Assembly (NCBI GenBank): GCA_914767715.1
Contig: OU612065.1
Span: 25,852,001 to 25,916,000 of the forward strand
Direction: 5' to 3'
Length of the DNA: 64,000 bases
Source: Membranipora membranacea
Lineage: Eukaryota > Bryozoa > Gymnolaemata > Cheilostomatida > Membraniporidae
Below are positions 1 to 11,110 of the stretch, piece by piece. How positions within the stretch are numbered: the first letter of the stretch is position 1; each line of letters begins with the position of its first letter. The notes beneath the pieces are model-generated. The model was not told the origin of the DNA, ran no database searches, and saw nothing but the letters and a program-made list of their open reading frames with translations. The position numbers were made by a program, and so were the translations under genes.

Positions 1-1167
1 TCTTACTTGCATGCGTTAAAGTCTTCGCATGGTAAATGCAGTATTTAACTTCAGCCTTCACAGTTGATATTCACTATCAAATCTTTCTTTCACCCTACTC
101 TAGAGATGACTTACTTTGCCCAAATCTATGAGTATGAGGGAGGCAACTGAAGTTAACATTTACCAACCAGCCAACATTCACAACTACATTTATTTCTATT
201 CATCACTTGAAAAAAATCGCAAATCAACCTTAGAAAGAAACAGAAAAAAATATAAAAATATGTTGAAACGCTAGAATTGAAAGTACTACAACTGAACAAT
301 ATATGGAACATGATAAAAAGATAGGCGATAGAGATCAACTTGAAAATGAAGGACCTACAAAGAACGTTGCTTAATATACCAGTGAAATATTCTTTATCAG
401 AGAACATCATTTCCAATCATCTTACTTCCATTCCCCAGGTAGCTTCAAAAATTACATTCTAGATTCTAAGGCAGACTTGTGTTTAAGTTTTTTCATCCCT
501 TCTACCTTATAGCTGCAGAGCGATTGGGTCAAATTTAGTGATGTTGAGACTTATTGTCTACAGTAACAAAAATGTACGATAAAGTCAAAACGACAAAATA
601 AATTGAAACAAACACAATGACCATCAAACAAATAAACAAAAGTCTTATGTCATCGCGCATTGGGTTGTAGAAAACGTAGAAAGGCAGAAAATTTGCTTCA
701 TAACAGAAAATCATTTGAAATGTATTTCAATAGTTCTTTTAAAGGTCATCATCAATTTTCAGGTGAAATACCATTTTCCACCTTTTCTGGAAAAACTGGA
801 AAATAGTTTTCTCTGCTATGAAATAAAATTTTCCGCCTTTCCGCAATTTCTAGAACCCGGTGGCGCTGACAAGAACAAGATAGACATAAAGAAAAAAAAA
901 TTTCATTGTTTTTGTATAGATATAGCAAGTGGGACATAGCTTTAAGCTACTTCCGGAGTCTGCAAAAAGAGTCCCTTAGTCTATCGCTCATCATATCTCT
1001 GGTTCTGATTTTACGGCATTCGATGAGTCTGTGCGGCGCAACCTTCCACAATGGGTATACCTTTTAGAAAGAGAAGGCCACTTACTCTTAGCCCGAAGCG
1101 AATTCGAACCCATGACGGTGACATATGGATATAATAAAACATATTTTATAAACATTTCTGACTGTGT
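1..1167. other. Non-coding start of left duplication block
   Basis: No gene is supported here. The stretch is nearly identical to 9949-11110, so it belongs to the left copy of the tandem block, which must extend off the left edge. The short reading frames around 715-939 occur in both copies but have no recognisable domain and no splice context. Near 1100-1115 the minus strand has a tRNA box-B-like motif (GGTTCGAATTC). It may be a SINE remnant, but I cannot find a matching box A. Confidence 0.6.
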
Positions 1168-4100
1168 TTATTCTCTACTGAGGCGCATGTAGATCGTTTT
1201 CATTGAGTAGTGCTGACCTCTGAAGCTTGTCCAGGTTGCTCCCTTGGCAAAATGTGTTGTTTCTCCGCCTTCATAATAGAGCCCATTAAGGTTGCAGTTG
1301 TGGCAATGAGCATACCACCATGCCCCTAAAAAATAAATCAATACATATGTTCACGAATAAAACAGAAGCTATGTAAAGAAATGTATTCTAGATTTTCGCT
1401 CATTCTTTCAGCTGAGTGATATCAACAACCTTGCAATTTTGCTTGCCAAGTCAACTTGTAGATAGCTAGATTAATACCTGTAAATCGTGCAGCACAATTT
1501 TGTGTATCTTGACCATCATTGTCGTTATCTATGGTTGAGAACTTCCAGCCATTGTGTACATCCAAACTGTTTCCAGCATCACCAGAATATCCACTAACCT
1601 ACACATACAAATAACCAAATTCAGTGAATATTCCATTAAAGGTTTAGTATAATCGAGTTATCATATGTGAACATATGCAGTTCTTGCATGACCGCTTTGC
1701 TGACATTTGATCTACCGATCTTGTATGATAAAGATGATGCGATACACTTTGATGTTAACACTAGCAAAGGCTGAATAGCGATCACATGATAAACGTAGGC
1801 AGTTACCTACTAGCTTAGGAGGACACGACTCTTGAGACACTAAGATATCTGTTTATCAATCATGATCTAGTAATACATAGGGATCATATATGAATTGGTT
1901 GTTCTTACCAGACCTAAGTCTATTCCGTCAAAATCACTTAAGATAATAACTAACACTTCACTTAGTCAATTAAACATTCAAAGTCATATGATCCACCAAG
2001 TCAAACTGGATAAAAACAGTGGATGCTGCACAACCTGAGAAGATTTTGCGAAAATGGAACATTTGTTTCTGTATTTCAAAACCTTTAGCTTTGTGGGTGT
2101 ACAGGAGAGACTACTTCTCTCGACTGCCCTTTAGGCAGAGCGATGACAAAGTACATAATTATAACATAATGGTGTACATTAGAAGAGGTGACCACGTCAG
2201 TTAAGCCTTATCCCAGCGGACCCACCTTTGTTTGGAAACAACAAAAACGGGGCCACTGAGATAATGCTACCTCAGCTGCATCATTGCTTCGATTACTTTA
2301 GGATCACTTACATGTAATCTGTACTCATCGACAGCCCCATCGATATAGAAGAGAGAGTAGTTTCCAGTTCTAGTCTCACCATCATGATCTTCGAGAAATA
2401 CACTCAGCATCTTGTTGGACAGAGTAAGATAGTAAAGTCTCTCCAGCCCTATAAAGACATGATCTACATGTGAAGATGTGTACTCACTTAGATAATGAAT
2501 AAGTGCCCAGAACCGATATTTGTAAATCGGGAGTGAAAAATGAATTTTATTAGTAGATGATTGGAAATTATCCCATTTTTGCTCTGATTTGGCTCTGATT
2601 GGCTATTGAGTCCATCCAGCAGCCAATCAGGACCGTCACATCGCACATATTGAAATATTATTATAATGTTCAAGGAGTAACTTCTTGTTATGATCAGCTG
2701 TAACCTCACCTAGCCAAAACTCTCCTGTCAAGTTACCGAACCCCTCAACATAATCATCCCAGTATCTCCAGAAGTCCTCAGAGCCGTCCAATCTTCTTTG
2801 GAACACAGTCCAGCCAGAGGTCGAATCAAACTGACATATTACGGGGATTGATTCGAGGGTGGGACCTAGCTTCAAATCATAAATGCTTCCTGATGATCTC
2901 TCTCCTCTGTCAAATGCGTCTTGGCAATCTTAAAAAAAAATAAATAGATGAGAAACAAGTATAACCGTAAATTGGCGCTTATCGTTTTCAAATCGGAGAG
3001 TAATAGTTTTAAGAGTGTCCTTTTTAGGGATTTACAGTATTGAATACCTTCTTAATCTCAAAGGCTTTCAGCCGACTGATGCCAAATATTCACAGTATAT
3101 CTGAGCATTGTTAAAGTTAGGTTACCTTTGAAAATGCATCTCCCATAACCTTCGAGATATGGCTACAAAACAAATGGTGTGAATTTAAATTTGTTTCTTC
3201 TCTGTGACACTGTTGTTTACTCTCTACGCAGTTTGAGACGAGGGCTGAACGGTATTTGAGTTCCGGGTTTTTCATATCAGGTATGGGTTGTTGTTTTAGG
3301 ATAAAATATATAATTATGTTCAGGAGTAGAGTTGTCACTGCAGGGCAAAATGAAAGACAACCCTGATGATTAATGATACTGCATCCAGGGAGTTATGTCC
3401 CAAACTCTCGGCTGCGTCTGTCCTAATACTACAGGAGTCATGTATTCGTTCCATTATGACTGGTTCTTAGGGGTCAAATGAAAATCTGTTGCTAAAGAAG
3501 GGCTAGGCGAGAAACCCCAACAAACATACCTCGGAAAGAGAGGATTTACGATAGCAGTGTCGTTTTTCTGCATAGCTGAAAGGTGAATTTTCCACAATTG
3601 TTACACCAATGTACTGCTGGAACACTTGACAGCTTTGAGAGCTACTGTCATATATCACAGATTCACACAGTGATAAAGTAGAGCAGAACACAGTACACCC
3701 CAAAGATGTCGGAACTCCTTGAAAAATAAGAGCAAACTAATCTGACACATTTTGAAATCAATATATTTTCAGGATCAACTTTACAGAAGAGGTTTACAAT
3801 GATATATAAAATGTCAAAGTCGGTCAATGTTGGTTTCATTTAATTGACGAAAAACATTAATTGAAGAAATTTATTAATAGTCATTCCATCATGATAGCCA
3901 TTTTTATTATCTAATTTTCTAAAAAGACAACGAGAAACATTTATGAGAAAAATAAAGGTTCTACTACCAACTTTCAGTTTTTTTTAACACCACATTTTTT
4001 ACAGACAAATCGCATATAAAATAGAAATAGGATTTTGGAAAGCCTAATTGGGAAAAAATTATGGATTATTTTTTTAGTGGAAAATATAACCGTTTTTTCA

Positions 4101-4317
4101 TGCTGTATGTATTTATGTATGTTCAATCTTTTGTATAACCCAGTCAATTTAATTTAGTAACGAATAGCTTACCATCTACCGTCTCAGTTGCGTTTTCATT
4201 AATACTTGTTTCTTCAACATTTGTAGTTACCATGTAAATATCTGATGTACCAGAAGCAGAGTGGAATAAGATATAAGTGCAGACTTGTATGAGTGTGACT
4301 TTTCTGATGAAACCCAT
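1168..4317 (-). CDS. PAN/fibrinogen-domain secreted lectin, FREP-A copy 1
   Basis: Seven exons: 4317-4173, 3717-3530, 3162-3126, 2928-2710, 2448-2312, 1598-1478, 1325-1168 (334 aa, all phases agree). Exon 1 encodes a signal peptide starting MGFIRKVTLIQ. Exon 2 is a cysteine-rich PAN/Apple-like module (CTVFCS, CESVIYD, CQVFQQ, RHCYRK). Exon 3 is only 37 nt. Exons 4-7 are one fibrinogen C-terminal domain: CQDAFDRGERSSG, GWTVFQRRLDGS, HDGETRTGNYS, SGYSGDAGNS, a DxDxDG calcium site (DNDNDG), then GAWWYAHCHNCNLNG. Such proteins are usually secreted pattern-recognition or adhesion lectins. The ligand here is unknown. Compared with copy 2 the last exon is 6 nt shorter, just after GGETT. The assignment is by motif; the splice joins are inferred. 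Confidence 0.9.
2581..2640. repeat. Short hairpin repeat in FREP-A1 intron
   Basis: Inverted arms around GGCTCTGATTGGCT and AGCCAATCAGGA, separated by about 16 nt, lie in the intron between the first two fibrinogen exons. It belongs to the CCAATCAGAGCC hairpin family found at several other places in this window. Confidence 0.7.
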
Positions 4318-4696
4318 CTCTAGGAAAAAGTCCCTCCTGCCACTCCGAAGCAGAGAGTCTGTTTAAAATGAATTTAAAAAATGTTTACATTAAATAATGC
4401 ATATTTGAGAGGAACAATTACATCTCAAGAGGCTCTTGATAAATTATGAGAATGTTGGATTTATTAAACATGTAATTATTATTATTCTGAACTTCGGTTT
4501 CCAGCATATTTCTTGTGTATTTCCTTCATAATTTCTGTTTCACGAACCGCATATCCTTATTCGTACCCATCATCAACTGTCAGAATGAATACATAATTTC
4601 TTGCCACCAGTGAAATGAAACAGAAGAATTTCCTCAATAATAACAAAAAAATTAATCACTAGCTCAGGGCCGAATGTTATTCATCATTGCATTGCT

Positions 4697-4875
4697 ATAG
4701 ACAGTTTTCTGAGCTCTTATTTATGCCTCAATTCGGAGTTGTCCTCTCTCCAGTTTGGTACTTTTAACCCACTCGGCATAGGAAAAACCTGCTGAAAGAG
4801 GGTTATCTTGAAAACCGCTTATGTTAGGTTAAAAATGAGTTTTGATTCAGAGTCTGCACCATTGAAGACTCTGTG
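4697..4875. repeat. Single arm of an inverted-repeat element
   Basis: This stretch matches the left arm of the inverted repeat at 14667-15179 in copy 2, starting at the same ATAGACAG motif. The right arm is absent here, so copy 1 has either lost half the element or never had it. Confidence 0.65.
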
Positions 4876-5510
4876 AGACAAGGTTTCCAAATCATTGGAG
4901 GCTTGAATGTTGATAAAAACCTAACTATAGTCTCATTTTGTCTCAATCCTTCTTCGTCAGCCAAGCTTTTATTGTTAGATTGATGACTCTTCCTTCCTGA
5001 AAGGACCATCAGTGTCACACTCATATGTGTCTAGAAATATCATTATTCAGCTGACGAACCCATCATTTGGTCGGAATTGATATAATGAGTTGATCTTCCT
5101 GTTGTTGACAAAGACATAGAATTGAAATTCTAATAACATCCTCTTCAATTTGTGATTCCGTCATGCAGAAATACTCACTGCCTATGTGTTTGGTTTTTGA
5201 AACAATAGCTAAGAAAATAAAAAAAATATATGAAACTGATTCTGAATGATTTTATAAATGGTCAGCAACCTCTAGTTTATATAATTTGTGTTCCAAGAGA
5301 TATAATCATTGATATGGAATATTATATTTATATTCCATATCAATGATTATATTAACTCAGTGGATATAATATTAAGCTAAAGAGGTCAAAGATTACAACT
5401 GAATGATCTGAACTACCTCATGTTGACAATACGAACCTAATCACTCGTCAGATTGAGCCCCCGTTAGCTCGTTCTCCGTAAGCTTGTTCTAATGATAACC
5501 TAACGGAACT
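4876..5510. other. Upstream region of GPCR copy 1
   Basis: No gene is supported between the FREP-A1 start and the GPCR, which are divergently transcribed with about 1.2 kb between starts. The notable feature is a palindrome at 5301-5351 (listed separately). About 190 bp before the GPCR start the sequence becomes nearly identical to the copy 2 upstream region. The proximal promoter is therefore shared, while the distal part differs because of a retrotransposon tail in copy 2. Confidence 0.5.
5301..5351. repeat. Perfect 22-bp-arm palindrome upstream of GPCR
   Basis: Two exact 22-bp arms (beginning TATAATCATTGATATGG) flank a 7-nt AT loop, ending about 160 bp before the GPCR start codon. The same structure is at 15658-15708 before the second GPCR. 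It could be a small transposon relic, a cruciform or a paired regulatory site. Only the structure is certain. Confidence 0.8.
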
Positions 5511-6470
5511 ATGAATTCCACCAAGTGGATCCGCTACAACGTCAAAGTACCACGGGAGCTCGCTACTGTGCTTGGTTTAATATTATTTACCATCTTGCTA
5601 ACGAACATTCTTACACTGATGACGTTTAAGCGAATTAAAAAGTTACCGTTCCATCATCATCTGATGATTTGTCTTGCGGTAGTGGATCTGCTGACAGTGC
5701 CTTCGCACCTACCAAGCTTCATTGGAATCTGGAATGGATCGCTATTACTATCAGACAGTATCTGTGGTTTACTTTCTGTGACGAATCATACCTGTATCGC
5801 AGCTACTACCTGGTTACACTGCGCTATATGTATCGACAAGTGCTGTTCCATTTTAAAACCGCTTGAGCACAAACTCTTTCAAACGCACCGTAGAACTCCT
5901 TATTTGGCATTTGCATTTTCAGTTGCTGCTGTTGTTGTCATATTGGCTATAATGATGGCCTTCACATACACTGGATTCCTCGAGGTGAAATTTCTAACTT
6001 CTACGGCTGCATGTGGCTATATCCTAGACTACAGATATTTTGCATCAGTCGCTGCGCTCTTCATTTGCATACCGCTTGCAGTCGCTTTTGTGACCCACAT
6101 ACTGATGCTGAATGAAGTGAGGAAATCAGGCAATTATCGCAGGAAGCGCCTGAAGAGGGCTTTTAAGACTGTGATATTTACGGTTGGGATTTACTACTTG
6201 TGTTGGGTACCTTTTTTGGTGAACCTGATATGGAAAGTTTTGGCTACGAAATTTTCACAACCAACACCAGTTATGTTGTCATGGTTTATTGCGCATATGT
6301 TTATGATAGGTAACAGTGCTATGAACTTTTTTATCTACATCTACAGTGTTCAAACATTTAGAAATCAGTTTAAACTGCTTTTCCCATTTAAACGGAGAAC
6401 ACATCCATCTAACGGTGAGGCCTCGCAAGCTGTTACCCAGATATGGGTCAATCCACACCCCATAGAATAG
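5511..6470 (+). CDS. Rhodopsin-like class A GPCR, copy 1
   Basis: Intronless reading frame of 319 aa with seven hydrophobic segments at roughly 15-38, 48-71, 84-106, 127-149, 172-195, 220-243 and 258-281. Family marks: LAVVDLL in TM2, a cysteine before TM3 (SICGLL) paired with one in loop 2 (AACGYIL), CWVPF in TM6, and GNSAMNFFIY in TM7 in place of NPxxY. The TM3 DRY motif is changed to DKC. The third loop and tail are basic (RRKRLKR), as expected for G-protein contact. It is a plasma-membrane receptor of unknown ligand. It sits between two lectin genes on the opposite strand and is duplicated with them. The start was chosen because its context is conserved in both copies. Confidence 0.92.
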   Translation: MNSTKWIRYNVKVPRELATVLGLILFTILLTNILTLMTFKRIKKLPFHHHLMICLAVVDLLTVPSHLPSFIGIWNGSLLLSDSICGLLSVTNHTCIAATTWLHCAICIDKCCSILKPLEHKLFQTHRRTPYLAFAFSVAAVVVILAIMMAFTYTGFLEVKFLTSTAACGYILDYRYFASVAALFICIPLAVAFVTHILMLNEVRKSGNYRRKRLKRAFKTVIFTVGIYYLCWVPFLVNLIWKVLATKFSQPTPVMLSWFIAHMFMIGNSAMNFFIYIYSVQTFRNQFKLLFPFKRRTHPSNGEASQAVTQIWVNPHPIE

Positions 6471-8007
6471 AATGTAACTTCTGGCTCAGAAGCGTCTTGA
6501 AGACCTGCAACAGAGGAACGTTTTCTAGATAAAATTTTTGTTTTTTTAAATGATTTAAAACTAAAAGAGTTTTCTGTTTTCTTTGCTTGCCTTTAAACGG
6601 CATTTGAACTCAATCTGAGTTGGTAAACAAGGTATTTTGGTCAACTTTGTCTATTTGTTGACTACTGCCTACTACTGACTTAACAGAACTAGAGAGCACC
6701 AGTTTGCTGGTAGAGAACAAAAAACCTTTTTGTGCTTCCCGCGACCATCTGTTTGATCTCTACTTCAAAAAAGGGGACAAGAACCCCCTCCCCCATTTTA
6801 GCACACATTGCCTTATCACTGCCACTGTGATAAGGCTAAGCATACATAATTGCCAAGATCACCTATTAAAAGGAAAGTGTGAGCTCTATCTTAAAAATTC
6901 ATGTTTATTTTTTAAATGGGAAACTTTGAACTTCAATTACAACAAGCTATGTAAATTAATTATGTAAATTATTTCAATTTATTTCAATATTAAATATATT
7001 TAGCAGTTAAAATTTTGCAAATTTACCATCAGCATGCGATGAAAGTTTCTGCCAGTAGAGTAACTTAATTTTTAGCAACTATCTGTCGGAGCAGAGTGAT
7101 AATATTCCACATTCTTTTGCCTCTCCCAGTGTAGTACTGTATAGTAGGAGATACATTTTAAATCATCAAATGTTTGCTTTTATTCAATACTGTTGTTATA
7201 AGTTTATCTGTTCCCATCTCATCCCGTCTCGTTAGTTCTACTAAGTCGTGGTGAAGAAATAAAAAGTTCCTCCCATCCAACACCATTAGACTCATCAGTC
7301 GTTGCTGGCGTTTGAAAGCTTCTACACAAAAACAGTAGATTTTAACTTCAACTGGCTAAACAGATGACTTGACATGACACAAGGCGATAGAGCGAATCAC
7401 CTGGAGGTATTTATTTAGGTGCTGCACATCAAGCCGATTTATTTACTCAATGAACTCAAACCAGATATATCAGGGACAGTGAAACTTCACACACTCTAAA
7501 AGTAGTTATCGAAGGCTCACAAGATATACATTAAATACCAAGGTACTGTTTTCAGTTTTCAATCACCATGCATGTACTTATCGGAAAAGTGTTGAATTAC
7601 TCACACAATACTAAACAGACACAGCAAGGCAAATTCATAAACTCACATTCCACATATTTGTAAAGATATGTCTCACGGACTGTTTGCCCAGCCAGGTAAA
7701 CTAATAAAATGAGTTGTCCTCCTGACTGATTAGTTATCTATTAGCTAAAATGAGGCCAACAAGTTATTTTCAATTTACTTTCATCATAAACTGTTATGAA
7801 AAAGCTCAACAAATAAAGAAAACTCAAAATAAATGGAAATAATCAGTACTACAAAACATTAAACTACGGCACGACAGAAAGCGTATAAATTTGAGAAATT
7901 ATATTTATATAGAATTTGCGTAATTTAGAAGTTGACATAACTGTTGTTACTGTAGAGTATACTAAAATGAGGAGACAATTCCTTGCCAAGGTCAAAGGCC
8001 GGTGATG
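6471..8007. other. Non-coding region after GPCR copy 1
   Basis: No supported gene. The sequence continues to match copy 2 until about 7780, where the copy 2 deletion begins. The 87-codon frame at 6704 is disrupted in copy 2 and has no known motif. Several AT-rich stretches and AATAAA-like signals lie near 7256. Confidence 0.5.
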
Positions 8008-9500
8008 TTATCTTCCTACACGCATATAGATGGTCTTATAAGAGTAATAAATCCCTTTCCAATAAGTCCATGTGGCACCTGTACCGTATGATGTAGTGTT
8101 TCCTCCTTCATAGTAATATCCATTAAGGTTGGAACTGTGGCAGTTGTGGTACCACCACCCACCTGCAACAATGAATAAACCTGACTGAGTTTATAACCAG
8201 TCAATTTAATAAGTGAACCGTACCTTAAAGCTGACAATCAATTCTCCAAACACCAAATGTTTTCATTTTTCCTCTTCCCCTCCCCCCTTTTGCCGAAACT
8301 TCTTTAGCACGTTATGGCAAACATCCATCCAGGATGATATTGTCTGACTTAATAAAAAAAGTGCATATATACCAGGGAAGCCTGAACAAATAAATTAAAA
8401 AAAGACAATAGATGTCATAAGATATGATGATACCATTTGTCATTTGCTGATGATGTCATAATGATGCCATGATGATGAAATTTTGACAATGGTGTAAATA
8501 ATGGTGCTATTTGATGATGCCGTTATGATGCCATTTGATATAGTGGCCAACTACAAAAATACTGATCTTCCTTTGCCTGGGCAGGCTGCCCAGGCTAGAA
8601 CTTCCTGCTGCTGGACACCATTTTGCTCATAGTAAAGTTGAGTGAGTACTTGAGTCGACATTACAAGCACGACTCAAGATGACAATACATTCTCTTTTCT
8701 GAACATTCTGGGAACACAAAACCGGCCCTGTAATATTCGAGAGCCTAACAACACCTCTGTGGATTAATGATCATCATTGGCATCTGCTTTGATAAATATG
8801 TTCGTTTGTTAATTTGCGTCTCCTGAAAAAATTCAATTTTTGTAGATACACTGTTTTGCTTGATCAGGAGTTACACCCCTCCTCTGTTTCATTACATTGC
8901 TCGCTGGACATTGCATTAAAATACGTTTAATTTCTCTGGGTCTCCCACCGCCCGCCCGCCCAAGTTCATGATTAAAGCAACAGTATCTTTCTTGTGTTTT
9001 TAACACTAGCAGATTATCATATATATCAATCACAAAAAGGTATATAAGGTACACCACAACAATATTTTACATAAATCTAATTTTTTATTCTAATTGTTGA
9101 CCTTGGCTATTGATTTTGCAATAGAGCCAACTTACTGGTGATCTGATTGATTGGGGAGACCCAGCCAATTAGAGCCAACAAAATGGTAAGCATTAACCAT
9201 AAACATATAGATATATTTATGGCAATAACTAGCATGTCTTGACTGCAACCAGCCCTTAACAACGTTCGGGATGGCGATCCACTCCCTAAACGACTGCCTA
9301 CGGCCGCAATCGCCATCCCGAACAATGTTAAGGGCTGGCTGTAGTCAAGGCAGGCTAGGCAATAACATACTGGTGATGTCACCTTTGTAAATTTCAGCAC
9401 AGTTACCGTCATCTTCATCTTTATCATTGTCTCTTGCAAAGAAGGACTTCTCATCATGGGAACTTAAAGAATCACCAGCATCACCCGTATATCCTGAGAT
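8008..9500 (-). pseudogene. Orphan 3' exons of FREP-B (fibrinogen domain end)
   Basis: Two exons of a fibrinogen domain: 9500-9383 (ISGYTGDAGDSL, acidic site DNDKDEDDGNCA) and 8162-8008 (GGWWYHNCHSSNLNGYYY, ends MRVGR, stop). They join in frame at a glycine codon. The exons that should precede them are not adjacent. The diverged FREP-B exons of matching phase lie about 10 kb away at 19082-21541. In the right block the equivalent place has only a truncated copy of the first exon. They are best read as the original 3' end of FREP-B, cut off by the tandem duplication. Use as a distant 3' end is possible but would require splicing across FREP-A2. Confidence 0.75.
9233..9354. mobile_element. Hairpin MITE inside FREP-B 3' intron
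   Basis: Two arms of about 45 bp (TGTCTTGACTGCAACCAGCC and its near-perfect inverse) enclose a short loop. It lies between the two orphan fibrinogen exons. It resembles a foldback MITE. No coding capacity. Confidence 0.75.
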
Positions 9501-9619
9501 CTACAAAAGATAAATATCCACATTGTTTGTGCGTAGGACTAGAAGTTATCCCCCTTTTCAAATCATGGATTACTGATATACAACTTCTTTTTTAATATGC
9601 ACTATTTTATTTGGCAGAC

Positions 9620-9815
9620 AATATCATCCTGGCCTGGGTACCATGATAGATTGGGATGGAGGATGCGGTGCGGAGATAGCTAGGAGGATTGGTGTGGCTT
9701 GGGACAGGTGGAGCGATCTCACAGGAGTGTTGTGTGACAAGAAGGTACCAACTAAACTAAAAGTACTTCTCTACAAAGCATTATTAAGCCAACACTCATG
9801 TATGGCAGTGAAACC
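9620..9815 (+). pseudogene. Non-LTR reverse transcriptase fragment, left copy
   Basis: Encodes a piece like the C-terminal part of non-LTR retrotransposon reverse transcriptases (IARRIGVAWDRWSDLTGVL, CDKKVPTKLKVLLYKALL). The match to copy 2 stops abruptly at 9815, inside the element, where unrelated sequence begins. This is the right-hand boundary of the duplicated block. Confidence 0.75.
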
Positions 9816-11110
9816 AGAACTATATACATCTTATTGATGTTGATAAAGTTACTTTGTAGAGATTTTGTGTTCTACAGATATGAAAAAGAATTATTTGAGC
9901 GTTTAAACAGCTGCATATGAGATTTTGTGGCATGCTCCATTCTAAAAATCTTACTTGCATGCGTTAAAGTCTTCGCATGGTAAATGCAGTATTTAACTTC
10001 AGCCTTCACAGTTGATATTCACTATCATATCTTTCTTTCACCCTATTCTAGAGATGACTTACTTTGCCCAAATCTATGAGTATGAGGGAGGCAACTGAAG
10101 TTAACATTTACCAACCAGCCTACATTCACAACTAACTTTATTTGTATTCATCACTTGAAAAAATCGCAAATCATACTTTAGAAAGAAACAAAAAAAATAT
10201 GAAAATAATTATGTTGAAACGCTAGAACTGAAAGTACTACAACTGAACAATATATGGAACAAGATAAAAAGATAGGCGATAGAGATCAACTTGAAAATGA
10301 AGGACCTACAAAGAACGTTGCTTAATATACCAGTGAAATATTCTTTATCAGGGAACATCATTTCCAATCATCATACTTCCATTCCCCAGGTAGCTTCAAA
10401 AATTACATTCTAGATTCTAGATTAAGTTTTTTCATCCCTTCTACCTTATAGCTGCAGAGCGATTGGGTCAAATTTAGTGATGTTGATACTTATTGTCTAC
10501 AGTAACAAAAATGCACGATAAGGTCAAAACGACAAAATAAATTGAAACAAACACAATGACCATCAAACAAATAAACAAAAGTCTGCTTTATGTCATCGCG
10601 CATTGGGTTGTAGAAAATGTGGAAAGGCAGAAAATTTGCTTCATAACAGAAAATCATTTGAAATGTATTTCAATAGTTCTTTTAAAGGTCATCATCAATT
10701 TTCAGATGAAATACCATTTTCCACCTTTTCTGGAAAAACTGGAAAATAGTTTTCTCTGCTATGAAATAAAATTTTCCGCCTTTCCGCAATTTCTAGAACC
10801 CGGTGGCGCTGACAAGAACAAGATAGACATAAAGAAAATGAAATTCCATTGTTTTTGTATAGATATAGCAAGTGGGACATAGCTTTAAGCTACTTCCGGA
10901 GTCTGCAAAAAGAGTCCCTTAGTCTATCGCTCATCATATCTCTGGTTCTGATTTTACGGCATTCGATGAGTCTGTGCGGCGCAACCTTCCACAATGGGTA
11001 TACCTTTTAGAAAGAGAAGGCCACTTACTCTTAGCCCGAAGCGAATTCGAACCCATCACGGTGACATATGGATATAATAAAACATATTTTATAAACATTT
11101 CTGACTGTGT
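9816..11110. other. Duplication junction and non-coding start of right block
   Basis: The 133 bp at 9816-9948 are unique in the window and probably correspond to sequence left of position 1. From 9949 the sequence repeats 1-1167 with scattered substitutions and small indels. No gene is supported. Confidence 0.7.

Noticed and set aside
715-939. 74-codon frame duplicated at 10556-10882
   Set aside because: Conserved only because the whole block is duplicated. The two copies differ in length and start, and there is no known motif.
1040-1125. tRNA-like sequence with GGTTCGAATTC on the minus strand
   Set aside because: Only a box-B motif is present. No acceptor or D arm could be found in either copy.
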